Notes: generated by a model not told the origin, from the letters alone. A DNA stretch of 64,000 nucleotides from Pseudomonas putida (GCF_028682395.1 NZ_JANHLC010000009.1:1-64000); one strand, 5' to 3'; shown: positions 15,642-25,233, counted from the first letter of the stretch. Numbers and translations are program-made.

Positions 15642-18242
15642 GTGCTTGAAGCCTACCGCAAACATATCGAAGAGCGTGCAGCACTGGGTATCGTGCCCCA
15701 GCCGCTAAACGCCGAACAAACAGCAGGCCTGGTCGAGCTGCTGAAGAACCCACCGGCTGGCGAAGAAGCTTTCCTCGTTGACTTGATCACCAACCGTGTT
15801 CCGCCAGGAGTCGATGAAGCAGCCTACGTCAAGGCAGGCTTCCTCTCCGCATTGGCGACCGGCGAAGCCAAATCCCCCCTGATCGACAAGAAACGCGCTG
15901 TTGAACTGCTCGGCACCATGCAAGGCGGCTACAACATCGTGACCCTGGTCAATCTGCTGGACGACGCCGAGCTGGCTCCGGTTGCCGCCGAGCAACTCAA
16001 GCACACCCTGCTGATGTTCGATGCGTTCCACGACGTCGCGGAAAAAGCCAAGAACGGCAACGTCCACGCCAAAGGTGTGATCCAGTCCTGGGCTGACGGC
16101 GAGTGGTTCAAGAACCGCCCGACCCTGGCCGACAAGATCAGCCTGCGCGTCTTCAAGGTCACCGGCGAAACCAACACCGACGACCTGTCGCCAGCACCTG
16201 ACGCCTGGTCGCGTCCCGACATCCCGCTGCACGCCCTGGCCATGCTGAAAATGGCCCGTGACGGTATCGTTCCGGACCAGCAAGGCGCCATCGGCCCGAT
16301 GAAACAAATCGAGCAGATGCGCAACGAAGGCTTCCCGATCGCCTACGTCGGCGACGTCGTCGGTACCGGTTCTTCGCGTAAATCCGCCACCAACTCGGTG
16401 CTGTGGTTCTTCGGCGACGACGTTCCCTATGTGCCGAACAAGCGTGCTGGCGGTTTCTGCTTCGGCAGCAAGATCGCTCCGATCTTCTACAACACCATGG
16501 AAGATGCCGGCGCCCTGCCAATCGAATTCGACGTTTCCAAGCTGAACATGGGCGACGTGATCGACCTGTATCCGCACGCTGGCAAAGTCACCAAGCACAA
16601 CAGCGACGAAGTCCTGGCCACCTTCGAAATGAAGACCCCGGTTCTGCTCGACGAAGTCCGCGCTGGCGGCCGTATCCCGCTGATCATCGGCCGCGGCCTG
16701 ACCGAGAAGGCTCGTAACGAGCTGGGCTTGCCACCGTCCGACCTGTTCAAGAAACCCGAAGCCCCGGCTGAAAGCACCAAGGGCTTCACCCTGGCGCAGA
16801 AAATGGTCGGCAAGGCTTGCGGCGTGACCGGTGTTCGCCCGGGCACCTACTGCGAACCGAAAATGACCACCGTCGGCTCCCAGGACACTACTGGCCCGAT
16901 GACCCGCGACGAGCTGAAGGACCTGGCTTGCCTGGGCTTCTCCACCGACCTGGTCATGCAGTCGTTCTGCCACACCGCGGCTTATCCAAAGCCGATCGAC
17001 GTGACCACGCACCACACCCTGCCTGACTTCATCATGACCCGTGGCGGCGTATCCCTGCGTCCGGGCGACGGCATCATCCACAGCTGGCTGAACCGCATGC
17101 TGCTGCCGGATACCGTCGGCACCGGTGGCGACTCGCACACCCGCTTCCCGATCGGCATCTCGTTCCCAGCCGGTTCCGGCCTGGTCGCCTTCGCCGCAGC
17201 CACTGGTGTTATGCCACTGGACATGCCCGAGTCGATCCTGGTGCGCTTCAAAGGCAAACTGCAACCCGGCGTCACCCTGCGTGACCTGGTTCACGCCATT
17301 CCTTACTACGCGATCCAGGCTGGCCTGCTGACCGTAGAGAAGAAAGGCAAGAAGAACGCCTTCTCCGGCCGCATCCTGGAGATCGAAGGTCTGGAAACCC
17401 TGACCGTCGAACAAGCCTTCGAACTGTCCGACGCTTCGGCCGAGCGCTCTGCGGCCGGCTGCACCATCAAGCTGTCCAAAGAGTCGATCGCCGAGTACCT
17501 GAAGTCCAACATCACCCTGCTGCGCTGGATGATCGGCGAAGGCTACGGCGATGCACGCACCCTGGAACGTCGCGCCCAAGCGATGGAAGCCTGGGTGGCC
17601 AACCCTGAGCTGCTGGAAGCGGACAAGGACGCCGAATACGCCGAAATCATCGAGATCGACCTGGCCGACGTCAAAGAGCCTGTGCTCTGCGCGCCGAACG
17701 ACCCGGACGACGCTCGCCTGCTGTCCAGCGTTGCTGGCCAGAAGATCGACGAAGTGTTTATCGGTTCCTGCATGACCAACATTGGTCACTTCCGCGCTGC
17801 CGGCAAGTTGCTGGACAAGGTCAAGGGTCAGCTGCCTACCCGTCTGTGGCTCTCGCCGCCGACCAAGATGGACGCTCACCAACTGACCGAAGAAGGCTAC
17901 TACGGCATCTACGGCAAGGCTGGCGCGCGCATGGAAATGCCGGGCTGCTCGCTGTGCATGGGTAACCAGGCACGCGTAGAACCGAACTCCACCGTCGTGT
18001 CGACTTCGACCCGTAACTTCCCGAACCGTCTGGGCGATGGCGCCAACGTCTACCTGGCTTCGGCCGAGCTGGCGTCGGTGGCTTCGATCCTGGGTCGCCT
18101 GCCGACCGTCGAGGAGTACATGGCCTACGCGAAGGAAATCGACACCATGGCAGGCGATATCTATCGCTACCTGAGTTTCGACCAGATCGCCGAGTTCCGT
18201 GAAGCCGCAGCGAACGCCAATATCCCGGTCGTTCAAGCCTAA
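15642..18242 (+). CDS. acnB: Bifunctional aconitate hydratase 2/2-methylisocitrate dehydratase
   Basis: AcnB interconverts citrate and isocitrate in the TCA cycle using a 4Fe-4S cluster. 866 residues match the family. The three cluster cysteines are in GSCMTNIG and MPGCSLCMGNQ near the C-terminus; an N-terminal HEAT-like domain and the swivelling domain (GTGSSRKSATN) precede the core, the AcnB domain order. The start is GTG at 15642: the homologous N-terminus begins VLEAYRKH and GAGGG lies 8 bases before it; an in-frame ATG at 15573 would add an unrelated tail. The leader structure hints at post-transcriptional control. Confidence 0.97.
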   Translation: MLEAYRKHIEERAALGIVPQPLNAEQTAGLVELLKNPPAGEEAFLVDLITNRVPPGVDEAAYVKAGFLSALATGEAKSPLIDKKRAVELLGTMQGGYNIVTLVNLLDDAELAPVAAEQLKHTLLMFDAFHDVAEKAKNGNVHAKGVIQSWADGEWFKNRPTLADKISLRVFKVTGETNTDDLSPAPDAWSRPDIPLHALAMLKMARDGIVPDQQGAIGPMKQIEQMRNEGFPIAYVGDVVGTGSSRKSATNSVLWFFGDDVPYVPNKRAGGFCFGSKIAPIFYNTMEDAGALPIEFDVSKLNMGDVIDLYPHAGKVTKHNSDEVLATFEMKTPVLLDEVRAGGRIPLIIGRGLTEKARNELGLPPSDLFKKPEAPAESTKGFTLAQKMVGKACGVTGVRPGTYCEPKMTTVGSQDTTGPMTRDELKDLACLGFSTDLVMQSFCHTAAYPKPIDVTTHHTLPDFIMTRGGVSLRPGDGIIHSWLNRMLLPDTVGTGGDSHTRFPIGISFPAGSGLVAFAAATGVMPLDMPESILVRFKGKLQPGVTLRDLVHAIPYYAIQAGLLTVEKKGKKNAFSGRILEIEGLETLTVEQAFELSDASAERSAAGCTIKLSKESIAEYLKSNITLLRWMIGEGYGDARTLERRAQAMEAWVANPELLEADKDAEYAEIIEIDLADVKEPVLCAPNDPDDARLLSSVAGQKIDEVFIGSCMTNIGHFRAAGKLLDKVKGQLPTRLWLSPPTKMDAHQLTEEGYYGIYGKAGARMEMPGCSLCMGNQARVEPNSTVVSTSTRNFPNRLGDGANVYLASAELASVASILGRLPTVEEYMAYAKEIDTMAGDIYRYLSFDQIAEFREAAANANIPVVQA

Positions 18243-18256
18243 GCATCACGCGCAAT

Positions 18257-18289
18257 AGAAAAAGCCCCGACTAGTTCGGGGCTTTTTTA
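18257..18289. terminator. Terminator after acnB
   Basis: AAAAAGCCCCGA-CTAGT-TCGGGGCTTTTTT, strong and nearly symmetrical, so it may stop both acnB and the converging queF transcript. Confidence 0.9.
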
Positions 18290-18330
18290 TACCTGGCGTT
18301 TAAGCGCCATCCGGCGTACCTGCGGGCTGA

Positions 18331-19161
18331 TTACTGACGAACCAGCCGTTGGTTCTGGAAGGCCACGACCTCGGTACTGCGGTACGGATTGATATCCAGG
18401 CCGCCGCGGCGCACGTAGCGCGCGTACACCGTCAGCTTTTCCGGCTTGAGCAGGCGTTGCAGATCGAGAAAGATCCGCTCCACGCATTGCTCGTGGAAAT
18501 CCGAATGCTGGCGAAAGCTCACCAGATACGCCAGCAGGCTCGCGTGATCCAGCGCCGCACCGCGATACTCCACCACCACGCTGCCCCAGTCCGGCTGGCT
18601 GGTAACCGGGCAATTGGACTTGAGCAAATGACTGTAGACGCTCTCCTCTACCACCCGGCTCGCGTCGCACTGCAGCAATTCAGGCCGCGGCTGCGCGTAG
18701 TCGCTGACCGTAATATCCAGATCATCGATGCAAGTGCCCGGCAAGGCCACCACACCGTCAGCCTGAACCTCATTGAGACTGCGCACCCGCACGCCCACCG
18801 GCTTGCCCGCTGCCGCCGACAAATCCGCCTGCAGGACGGCTTCAAGCGCCTGTCGATCGGCGAAGGGAGTCTGGTTCAGCGAGTTCAGATAAAGCTTGAA
18901 GGACTTGGACTCGATGATATTCGGCGAGTCGGCCGGGATGCTGAACTCACCGATGGCCACCACCGGCTTGCCGGAAGGCAGCAACCAGGACAACTCGAAA
19001 CAGTTCCAGAAATCCACGCCGGTGTAAGGCAGGGTCTCGGCGCTCAGGCCCAGCTCCGCCCATTTCGCCGCACGCGGGATCGGGAACAGCAAGGAAGGGG
19101 TGTAGGTAGAAATGTACTCACTGGACTTGCCCAGCGGCGAATGTTCGGCTGCGGGATGCAT
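18331..19161 (-). CDS. queF: NADPH-dependent 7-cyano-7-deazaguanine reductase
   Basis: QueF reduces preQ0 to preQ1, a late step in queuosine synthesis for tRNA wobble modification. The 276-residue length is the long bidomain form. Seen: FWNCFELSWL, the substrate-binding ESKSFKLYLNS, and the catalytic cysteine in SNCPVTSQPDWGS. Single gene, converging on acnB and preceded by an inverted repeat that ends the cupredoxin gene. Confidence 0.97.
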   Translation of the reverse strand: MHPAAEHSPLGKSSEYISTYTPSLLFPIPRAAKWAELGLSAETLPYTGVDFWNCFELSWLLPSGKPVVAIGEFSIPADSPNIIESKSFKLYLNSLNQTPFADRQALEAVLQADLSAAAGKPVGVRVRSLNEVQADGVVALPGTCIDDLDITVSDYAQPRPELLQCDASRVVEESVYSHLLKSNCPVTSQPDWGSVVVEYRGAALDHASLLAYLVSFRQHSDFHEQCVERIFLDLQRLLKPEKLTVYARYVRRGGLDINPYRSTEVVAFQNQRLVRQ

Positions 19162-19175
19162 GACAAAAACCTGAC

Positions 19176-19209
19176 TGAATAAACCCGAGCAGTCTATCGG
19201 GTTTATTCA
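19176..19209 (-). terminator. Perfect 13-bp hairpin after the cupredoxin gene
   Basis: TGAATAAACCCGA (19176-19188) pairs with TCGGGTTTATTCA (19197-19209) around 8 bases. It lies 33 bases beyond the cupredoxin stop and just before queF, so it likely terminates the former; it could also overlap the queF promoter. Confidence 0.6.
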
Positions 19210-19242
19210 CTGCTTTCAGCGCCCGGCGACGATCACCTTGTC

Positions 19243-19773
19243 TCAGCGGTCAATTTTCAACGTGCCCACCATGCCAGCCTGGTAGTGCCCGGGAATATTG
19301 CAAGCAAACTCCAGCTTGTCGGCCGCACTGAAGGTCCAGGTCAGCTCGCCGGTCTTGCCTGGCTCGACCAGCACACTATTAGGGTCATCATGCTTCATGC
19401 CCGCCATGGCACCGTGGCCCATCGCCCCGTGATCCATGGGCATCGGCTTCAGCGCTGTCGGGGTCAATTGGCCACTTTTGAGCATGTCGAGCATTTCCTG
19501 CTGGTGATGGGCATGCATCGCCGCATCGCCCAGGTTGAACTCGTGCAGCAGTTGGCCCTTGTTGATCAGCACGAAACGTACGGTCTCCCCCGCCTTCACC
19601 TCCACCGAGGCCGGGCTGAAGCTCATATCGCCCATCACCAGCTCCACCGTACGCGTGGCCTGGGCCGCCGGTGCCGGCTGGCCGAACGCGAAGCCGGTCG
19701 CGGGTGACGCCCAAAGCGGCGTACTCAAGACCATCAAGCAACCGGCCAGTAACAAGCGAAGACGAATGGACAT
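19243..19773 (-). CDS. Periplasmic cupredoxin-like copper-binding protein
   Basis: A 176-residue secreted protein with a signal peptide ending near LWASPA (residue 25) and a plastocyanin-like domain. Copper ligands are visible as H in LLHEFNL and C, H and M in CNIPGHYQAGM. A Met/His-rich insertion (PMPMDHGAMGHGAMAGM) is typical of copper-resistance proteins. The ATG at 19773 follows CAGGAGTAT; an upstream ATG at 19797 lacks that spacing. Divergent from copR across a Cop box, so it is very probably induced by copper through CopRS. Confidence 0.92.
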   Translation of the reverse strand: MSIRLRLLLAGCLMVLSTPLWASPATGFAFGQPAPAAQATRTVELVMGDMSFSPASVEVKAGETVRFVLINKGQLLHEFNLGDAAMHAHHQQEMLDMLKSGQLTPTALKPMPMDHGAMGHGAMAGMKHDDPNSVLVEPGKTGELTWTFSAADKLEFACNIPGHYQAGMVGTLKIDR

Positions 19774-19850
19774 ATTGATACTCCTGCAGAAAGCCAAATC
19801 AGCGTGCCACCCACCTTAAAAAAACACCGCTGCCAACGAGCTGACCGTAA

Positions 19851-19866
19851 GATTACAACTTTGTCA
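19851..19866. promoter_or_regulatory. Cop box (CopR/CusR-type operator)
   Basis: Read on the minus strand as TGACAAAGTTGTAATC, it matches the Pseudomonas Cop box pattern (TGACA...TGTNAT). It sits between the divergent cupredoxin and copRS genes, 63 bases before copR. Confidence 0.75.
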
Positions 19867-19929
19867 GCTTGACCCGGCGCCAGGCGACCCAAGGTATAAA
19901 GCTGCTTTGCACTTGCCGCGAGCGACCCC

Positions 19930-20610
19930 ATGAAACTGCTGATCGTCGAAGACCAGGCCAAGACCGGGCAATACCTGCGCCAGGGGCTGAGCGAAGCCGG
20001 CTTCAATGTCGAGTTGGTCGCCGATGGCAGCACCGGCCAGCACCTGGCCCTGACCGGCGATTACGCGCTGCTGATCCTGGATGTGATGCTACCCGGTCGC
20101 GATGGCTGGCAGATCCTGCAAGCGGTGCGCAGCGCCGGTTTGGAGATGCCGGTGCTGTTTCTCACGGCACGCGACGCAATCGAGGACCGGGTGCATGGCC
20201 TGGAACTGGGCGCCGACGATTACCTGGTCAAGCCCTTCGCCTTCTCCGAGCTGCTGGCCCGGGTCCGCAGCCTGCTCCGCCGTGGCAACAGCACGCCCCA
20301 GGAGACCAGCCTGCAGGTGGCCGATCTGCGCCTGGACCTGATTCGTCGCCGGGTCGAACGGGACGGCCAGCGCATTGACCTCACCGCCAAGGAGTTCGCC
20401 CTGCTCGAACTGCTGCTGCGCCGCCAGGGCGAAGTGTTGCCCAAGTCGCTGATAGCCTCCCAGGTCTGGGACATGAATTTCGACAGCGACACCAATGTGA
20501 TCGAAGTCGCCATCCGCCGCTTGCGCCTGAAGATCGACGATCCCTACCCGAACAAGCTGGTGCACACCGTGCGCGGCATGGGCTACGTACTCGAAGAGCG
20601 CCCCGCCTGA
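19930..20610 (+). CDS. copR: Copper-responsive OmpR-family response regulator
   Basis: A 226-residue regulator with receiver domain 1-115 (acidic E7/D8, phosphoacceptor D51, T79, K101) and a winged-helix C-terminal domain (130-226, ending VRGMGYVLEERP). It is closest in appearance to CopR/CusR. Its stop overlaps the copS start (TGATG). The Cop box and the divergent cupredoxin identify copper as the likely signal; silver or other metals cannot be excluded. Confidence 0.93.
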   Translation: MKLLIVEDQAKTGQYLRQGLSEAGFNVELVADGSTGQHLALTGDYALLILDVMLPGRDGWQILQAVRSAGLEMPVLFLTARDAIEDRVHGLELGADDYLVKPFAFSELLARVRSLLRRGNSTPQETSLQVADLRLDLIRRRVERDGQRIDLTAKEFALLELLLRRQGEVLPKSLIASQVWDMNFDSDTNVIEVAIRRLRLKIDDPYPNKLVHTVRGMGYVLEERPA

Positions 20611-21965
20611 TGCGCCGCCTGTCCCTGGGCAGCCGCCTGGCGCTGCTGTTCGCCGGCTGCACGGCGGTGGTTTCACTGTTGGCCGGCGTCCTGTTCAGCC
20701 GCGCCAGCGAAGCGCACTTTATCGAGCTCGACCAGCAATTGCTCGACAGCCGCCTGGCCGTGCTGCGCAGCACGCTCCAGGGCACTCGCGATCCGGCGGG
20801 CCTGGCCTTGCGCCAAAATCGCCTGGAAGAAGAACTCGCCCATCAGGCCGACCTCACCCTGCGGATCCAGGGCCCCGATGGCCGGATCTGGTTCGACCGC
20901 GCACCGCAACTGCACGATACCCTGCCCACCGGCCAGGGACTGGCCACCCTGAACCACGCCGGCACTGACTATCGGCTACTCAATGCCCCCCTGGAGCCCG
21001 ACCTGCCCAATGGGCCGCGTCTGAGCCTGCTGCTGGATATCACCCACCACCAACACTTCCTGCAACGTATGCAACGCCTGATCTGGCTGACCGTCGGCCT
21101 ATCGGCGCTGGCCACCGCACTGCTGGGCGCCTGGGCGGTACGCAGTGGCTTGCGCCCCTTGCGCCAAATCAGCAGCACGGCCCGCAGTATCAGCGCCCAC
21201 TCGCTCAACGCCCGCCTGCCCGAAGCCCAGCTGCCCGCCGAACTGGCCGAGCTGGCCCAGGCGTTCAATGCCATGCTCGGACGGCTGGACGACTCCTTCC
21301 AACGGCTCTCGGCCTTCTCTGCCGATATCGCCCATGAACTGCGCACGCCCCTCTCCAATCTGCTGACCCACACCCAGGTCACCCTGACGCGACCGCGCGC
21401 GCTGGAGGACTACCGCGAAGCCCTGCACAGCAATCTCGAAGAGCTGCAATGGATGGCCCAACTGGTCAACGACATGCTCTACCTGGCCAAGGCCGACCAC
21501 GGCCTGCTGATGCCGACGCGCGAGCCGCTTAAACTGGCCGATGAAGTCGATGCGTTGCTGGAATATTTCGCCCCGCTGGCCGAGGATGCCGAAGTCCGGC
21601 TCACCCGTGAGGGCCAGGCGCAATTGGCCGGTGATCGCGGTATGTTGCGCCGCGCGCTGTCGAATCTGCTGGATAACGCACTGCGCTATACCCCACCCGG
21701 CGGCGAAGTGCGGGTACGCATAGAGCCGTTGAAATCAGGGCTACGCCTGTGCGTGGAAAACAGTGGCGAGGGTATCGATGCGCAGCAATTGCCGCGCCTG
21801 TTCGACCGCTTCTATCGCGTCGACCCAGCCCGCCAGGAAAGCAGCGAGCATGCGGGGTTGGGCCTGGCGATTACCCGTTCGATCATTCGTGCCCACGGTG
21901 GGCAGATTCATTGCGAATCGGCCCAGGGCTGGACACGCTTTATAATCGAGCTGCCACCCCGCTAG
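20610..21965 (+). CDS. copS: Heavy-metal sensor histidine kinase
   Basis: A 451-residue inner-membrane kinase of the CusS/CopS group. TM1 is at about 10-29 and TM2 at about 157-177, framing a periplasmic sensor; a HAMP segment follows, the H-box SADIAHELRTPLSN has phosphoacceptor H242, then the N-box (LLDNALRYTPPGG) and G-box (GLGLAITRSI). It partners the adjacent CopR. The periplasmic loop has few Met but several His (LHDT, THHQHF), possible metal contacts. Confidence 0.93.
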   Translation: MRRLSLGSRLALLFAGCTAVVSLLAGVLFSRASEAHFIELDQQLLDSRLAVLRSTLQGTRDPAGLALRQNRLEEELAHQADLTLRIQGPDGRIWFDRAPQLHDTLPTGQGLATLNHAGTDYRLLNAPLEPDLPNGPRLSLLLDITHHQHFLQRMQRLIWLTVGLSALATALLGAWAVRSGLRPLRQISSTARSISAHSLNARLPEAQLPAELAELAQAFNAMLGRLDDSFQRLSAFSADIAHELRTPLSNLLTHTQVTLTRPRALEDYREALHSNLEELQWMAQLVNDMLYLAKADHGLLMPTREPLKLADEVDALLEYFAPLAEDAEVRLTREGQAQLAGDRGMLRRALSNLLDNALRYTPPGGEVRVRIEPLKSGLRLCVENSGEGIDAQQLPRLFDRFYRVDPARQESSEHAGLGLAITRSIIRAHGGQIHCESAQGWTRFIIELPPR

Positions 21966-21968
21966 GAG

Positions 21969-21987
21969 CTCGCCCCCAGGGGGCGAG
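21969..21987. terminator. GC-rich hairpin between copS and lolE
   Basis: CTCGCCCC-CAG-GGGGCGAG between two converging genes; no T-run, so termination is inferred from position only. Confidence 0.45.
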
Positions 21988-21989
21988 AC

Positions 21990-23234
21990 TCAGGAGTACC
22001 GCAGGGCTTGGGCTGGCTCGATCTTCGCCGCACGATAAGCCGGGTACACCGTCGCCAGAAAGCTCAGGATAAAACCGGCCGAGCAGATCAGCAGCACGTC
22101 ACCGCCCTGCAACTCGGAAGGCAGGTTGCTGACGTAATACACATCCGAACTGAAGATATGCTGGCCGCTGATGCGCTCCAACCATCCCACCAGTTCACTG
22201 ACATTCAACGCGGCAATGACGCCGAGCACGCCACCGACCAGCGTCCCGACAATCCCGATCACCGTGCCCTGGACCATAAAGATCGCCATGATCTGCCGGG
22301 GCGTGGCGCCAATGGTACGCAGGATGGCGATATCCGCGCCCTTGTCGTTCACCACCATGATCAGCGTCGCGATGATATTGAACGCCGCCACTGCGACGAT
22401 CATCAGCAACAACAGGCCGATCATGGTCTTTTCCATCTTCATCGCGCTGAACAGGCTGCCCTGGGTATGGGTCCAGTCATCGGCCTTGAAGCCTTCGCCC
22501 AGGGACGCCGCAATGGCCGTGGACACCTGCGGCGCCGCATAGAGGTCCTTGACCGCCAGGCGCACGCTTTGCACCTGATTGGGCTGCCAGTGCAACATGG
22601 CGGCCGCATCGCCGACATGAATCAGCGCCATGGAGCCATCGAGCTCGGCGCCGACCTTGAACACCCCCACCACATTCAAGCGCTGCAAACGCGGGGTGAT
22701 GCCGCCGGGTGCCGTGCTGATTTCGGGAACGATCAGGGTCAGCTTGTCGCCGACATTCAGGCGGAAGCGCCGCGCGGTGATCTCACCGATCACCACGCCG
22801 AATTCGCCCGGCTTCAGGTCTTCCAGGCGCCCCTGGACAATATGCTGGGCCACAATCGAGACCTTGCCTTCCTGGGCCGGATCAACCCCGCTGATCTGAA
22901 TCGGCTGCATGGCGCCCTTATAGGACAACATCCCCTCCATCTCGGTAAACGGCACGGCGGCCGTCACTTCGGGGTTCTTCAACGCGGCGGCGGCCACCGG
23001 CTGCCAGTCGTCGATGGGCTGCACGCCGACGAGGGTCGCGTGGGGCACCATGCCGAGGATGCGCGAGCTCATTTCACGCTGGAAGCCGTTCATCACCGAC
23101 AACACCACGATCATCGCCAATACGCCCAGGGCGAGGCCGATCATCGAGGTCATCGAAATAAAGGACACAAAGCGATTACGGCGCTTGGCGCGGGTATAGC
23201 GCGTGCCGATAAAAATGGATAACGGTCTGAACAT
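21990..23234 (-). CDS. lolE: Lipoprotein-releasing system permease LolE
   Basis: A 414-residue FtsX-like permease with four membrane segments: one N-terminal (SMIGLALGVLAMIVVLSVM) and three C-terminal, separated by a large periplasmic domain. With LolC and LolD it extracts mature lipoproteins from the inner membrane and hands them to LolA. It is last in lolC-lolD-lolE. It is strongly similar to LolC along the whole length (the first 25 residues differ at only a few positions), evidence of an old duplication. The C/E labels follow gene order. Confidence 0.9.
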   Translation of the reverse strand: MFRPLSIFIGTRYTRAKRRNRFVSFISMTSMIGLALGVLAMIVVLSVMNGFQREMSSRILGMVPHATLVGVQPIDDWQPVAAAALKNPEVTAAVPFTEMEGMLSYKGAMQPIQISGVDPAQEGKVSIVAQHIVQGRLEDLKPGEFGVVIGEITARRFRLNVGDKLTLIVPEISTAPGGITPRLQRLNVVGVFKVGAELDGSMALIHVGDAAAMLHWQPNQVQSVRLAVKDLYAAPQVSTAIAASLGEGFKADDWTHTQGSLFSAMKMEKTMIGLLLLMIVAVAAFNIIATLIMVVNDKGADIAILRTIGATPRQIMAIFMVQGTVIGIVGTLVGGVLGVIAALNVSELVGWLERISGQHIFSSDVYYVSNLPSELQGGDVLLICSAGFILSFLATVYPAYRAAKIEPAQALRYS

Positions 23235-23291
23235 TCGCAGGCCACCGTAAAAAGTGAGGGACCCGCTCGGCGAGGAGCGGGTCCTGGCAAA

Positions 23292-23990
23292 TCAGATAGC
23301 GACCAGGCGGCCGTTTTCCAGATGCAGGACACGGTCCATCTGGCGCGCCAGGCTCATATCGTGGGTCACCACCAGGAACGCGGTACGCATCGAGGTGCTG
23401 AGCTCCAGCATCAGGTCCTGAATCCCCTGGGCGGTGTTGTGGTCGAGGTTGCCGGTGGGCTCGTCGAGCATCACCAGCCCGGGGCGATTGACCAGGGCCC
23501 GGGCAATGGCCACGCGCTGGCGCTCACCACCGGACAGCTCGGCCGGCTTGTGCTCCAGGCGATGGCCCAGACCGACGCGCTCCAGCAGCGCGGTGGCGCG
23601 CTCGCGCGCCTCGGGAATCGCGGTGCGGCCAATCAACAGCGGCATGCAGACGTTTTCCAGCGCGGTGAACTCGGCCAGCAGGTGATGGAACTGATAGACG
23701 AAGCCCAGCGCACGGTTGCGCAGTTGCCCACGGGCTTTTTCACCCAGGGCCGAGAGCTCTTCGCCCGCCAACCAGACGCTGCCCTTTGACGGGGTATCGA
23801 GACCGCCCAACAGGTTGAGCAAGGTGCTCTTGCCGGAACCGGAGCTGCCGACAATCGCCACGCGCTCACCCGCCTGCAGCTCCAACTGCAGGCCGGACAG
23901 CACCACCACCGACTCCGGGCCTTCCTCGTAGGACTTGCCCAGGTCGCGGCAACTCAGCACTGCTTTATCACTCATGCCCAACTCACTCAT
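23292..23990 (-). CDS. lolD: Lipoprotein-releasing system ATP-binding protein
   Basis: ABC ATPase of 232 residues with Walker A GSSGSGKST, signature LSGGERQRVAIARAL, Walker B LVMLDEPTGNLD and the H-loop VVTHD. I chose the ATG at 23990 because GGAGG lies 9 bases upstream and it overlaps the lolC stop (ATGAGTGA), giving coupling; a second ATG at 23975 would give 227 residues, also plausible. It energises the LolC/LolE permeases on either side. Confidence 0.95.
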   Translation of the reverse strand: MSELGMSDKAVLSCRDLGKSYEEGPESVVVLSGLQLELQAGERVAIVGSSGSGKSTLLNLLGGLDTPSKGSVWLAGEELSALGEKARGQLRNRALGFVYQFHHLLAEFTALENVCMPLLIGRTAIPEARERATALLERVGLGHRLEHKPAELSGGERQRVAIARALVNRPGLVMLDEPTGNLDHNTAQGIQDLMLELSTSMRTAFLVVTHDMSLARQMDRVLHLENGRLVAI

Positions 23991-25233
23991 AACGTAGCGC
24001 CTCCGCAGGCTGGGTGCGCGCGGCACGCCAGGCAGGATACAAGGTGGCGAGAAAACTCAGGACCAACGCAGCGCCACAGACCATCACGACGTCCTCGGCC
24101 ATCAGTTGCGAGGGCAGGTAGTCGATGAAGTACACGTCAGCGTTGAGGAATTTATGCCCGATCAGGCTTTCGAGCCCGGCAATGGCGGCGCTGACATTCA
24201 GGGCCGCGAACATCCCGACCAAGGCGCCGATCAGCGTACCGACCACACCGATCACGGTGCCCTGGACCATGAAGATCGCCATGATCTGCCCGGGCGTGGC
24301 GCCCAGGGTGCGCAAAATGGCGATATCGCCCTTCTTGTCGTTCACCACCATCACCAGGGTGGAAATGATATTGAATGCCGCCACCGCGACGATCAGCAGC
24401 AACAGCAGGCCGATCATGGCTTTTTCCATGCGGATGGCCTGGTACAGGTTGCCGTGGGTACGGGTCCAGTCGCGCGCATAGAAGTGGCTCTCACCCAACT
24501 GCTGGGCGATTTCCCAGGCGGTGCGCGGCGCCTGGAACAGGTCGTCGAACTTGAGGCGCAGGCCCTGGACCTGATCCGGCTTCCAGCGATGCAGGCGCGC
24601 CAGATCATCCAGATTGGTCAACCCCAGGTAGCCATCCAGCTCGCCGGCACCGACATGGAAGATGCCGACCACGGTAAAGCGCTTCATGCGCGGGAACATG
24701 CCGGCCGGGGTCACGCTGACCTCCGGCGCTACAAAGGTCAATTTGTCGCCGAGGCCAACGCCCAGCTTGGTCGCCGCCTTGTCGCCGATAATGATGCCGA
24801 AGCTGCCCGGCGCCAGTGCATCGAGCTGACCCTGCTGCATAAACTGGTCGATGATCGAGACCGAATGCTCCTGGGCCGGATCGATGGCATTGAGCAGGAC
24901 TTTCTGCACCTGGCCGTTGTTGGTCAACAACCCCTGCATCTGGGTGAACGGCGCCACCGCCAACACTTTGGGGTTCTGCTTGACCTTGGCGGCCAGGCTT
25001 TTCCAGTCGTTGATCGGCTCACCGGATTCGATGGTCGCGTGGGGCACCATGCCCAGTACACGGGTGCGCATCTCATGATCGAAGCCATTCATCACCGATA
25101 GCACCACGATCATCACCACCACGCCCAGGGCGAGGCCGATCATCGAGGTCAGGGAGATAAACGACACAAAATGGCTGCGGCGCTTTGCACGGGTATAACG
25201 CGTGCCAATAAATACGAAGAGAGGTCTGAACAT
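23983..25233 (-). CDS. lolC: Lipoprotein-releasing system permease LolC
   Basis: A 416-residue permease, first gene of the lolCDE operon, with the same topology as LolE: N-terminal helix (SMIGLALGVVVMIVVLSVM), periplasmic domain to about residue 270, then three helices including the MacB/FtsX motif DIAILRTLGATPGQI. The periplasmic domain contains the segment that would recruit LolA in the LolC role. Its end overlaps lolD. Confidence 0.9.
   Translation of the reverse strand: MFRPLFVFIGTRYTRAKRRSHFVSFISLTSMIGLALGVVVMIVVLSVMNGFDHEMRTRVLGMVPHATIESGEPINDWKSLAAKVKQNPKVLAVAPFTQMQGLLTNNGQVQKVLLNAIDPAQEHSVSIIDQFMQQGQLDALAPGSFGIIIGDKAATKLGVGLGDKLTFVAPEVSVTPAGMFPRMKRFTVVGIFHVGAGELDGYLGLTNLDDLARLHRWKPDQVQGLRLKFDDLFQAPRTAWEIAQQLGESHFYARDWTRTHGNLYQAIRMEKAMIGLLLLLIVAVAAFNIISTLVMVVNDKKGDIAILRTLGATPGQIMAIFMVQGTVIGVVGTLIGALVGMFAALNVSAAIAGLESLIGHKFLNADVYFIDYLPSQLMAEDVVMVCGAALVLSFLATLYPAWRAARTQPAEALRYE

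Noticed and set aside
15705..18236. An 843-codon open frame on the minus strand opposite acnB
   Set aside because: Shadow frame; no domain recognisable and full overlap with aconitase.
23975..23990. Alternative lolD start at 23975
   Set aside because: Not excluded, but the start at 23990 has a much better ribosome binding site and couples to lolC.
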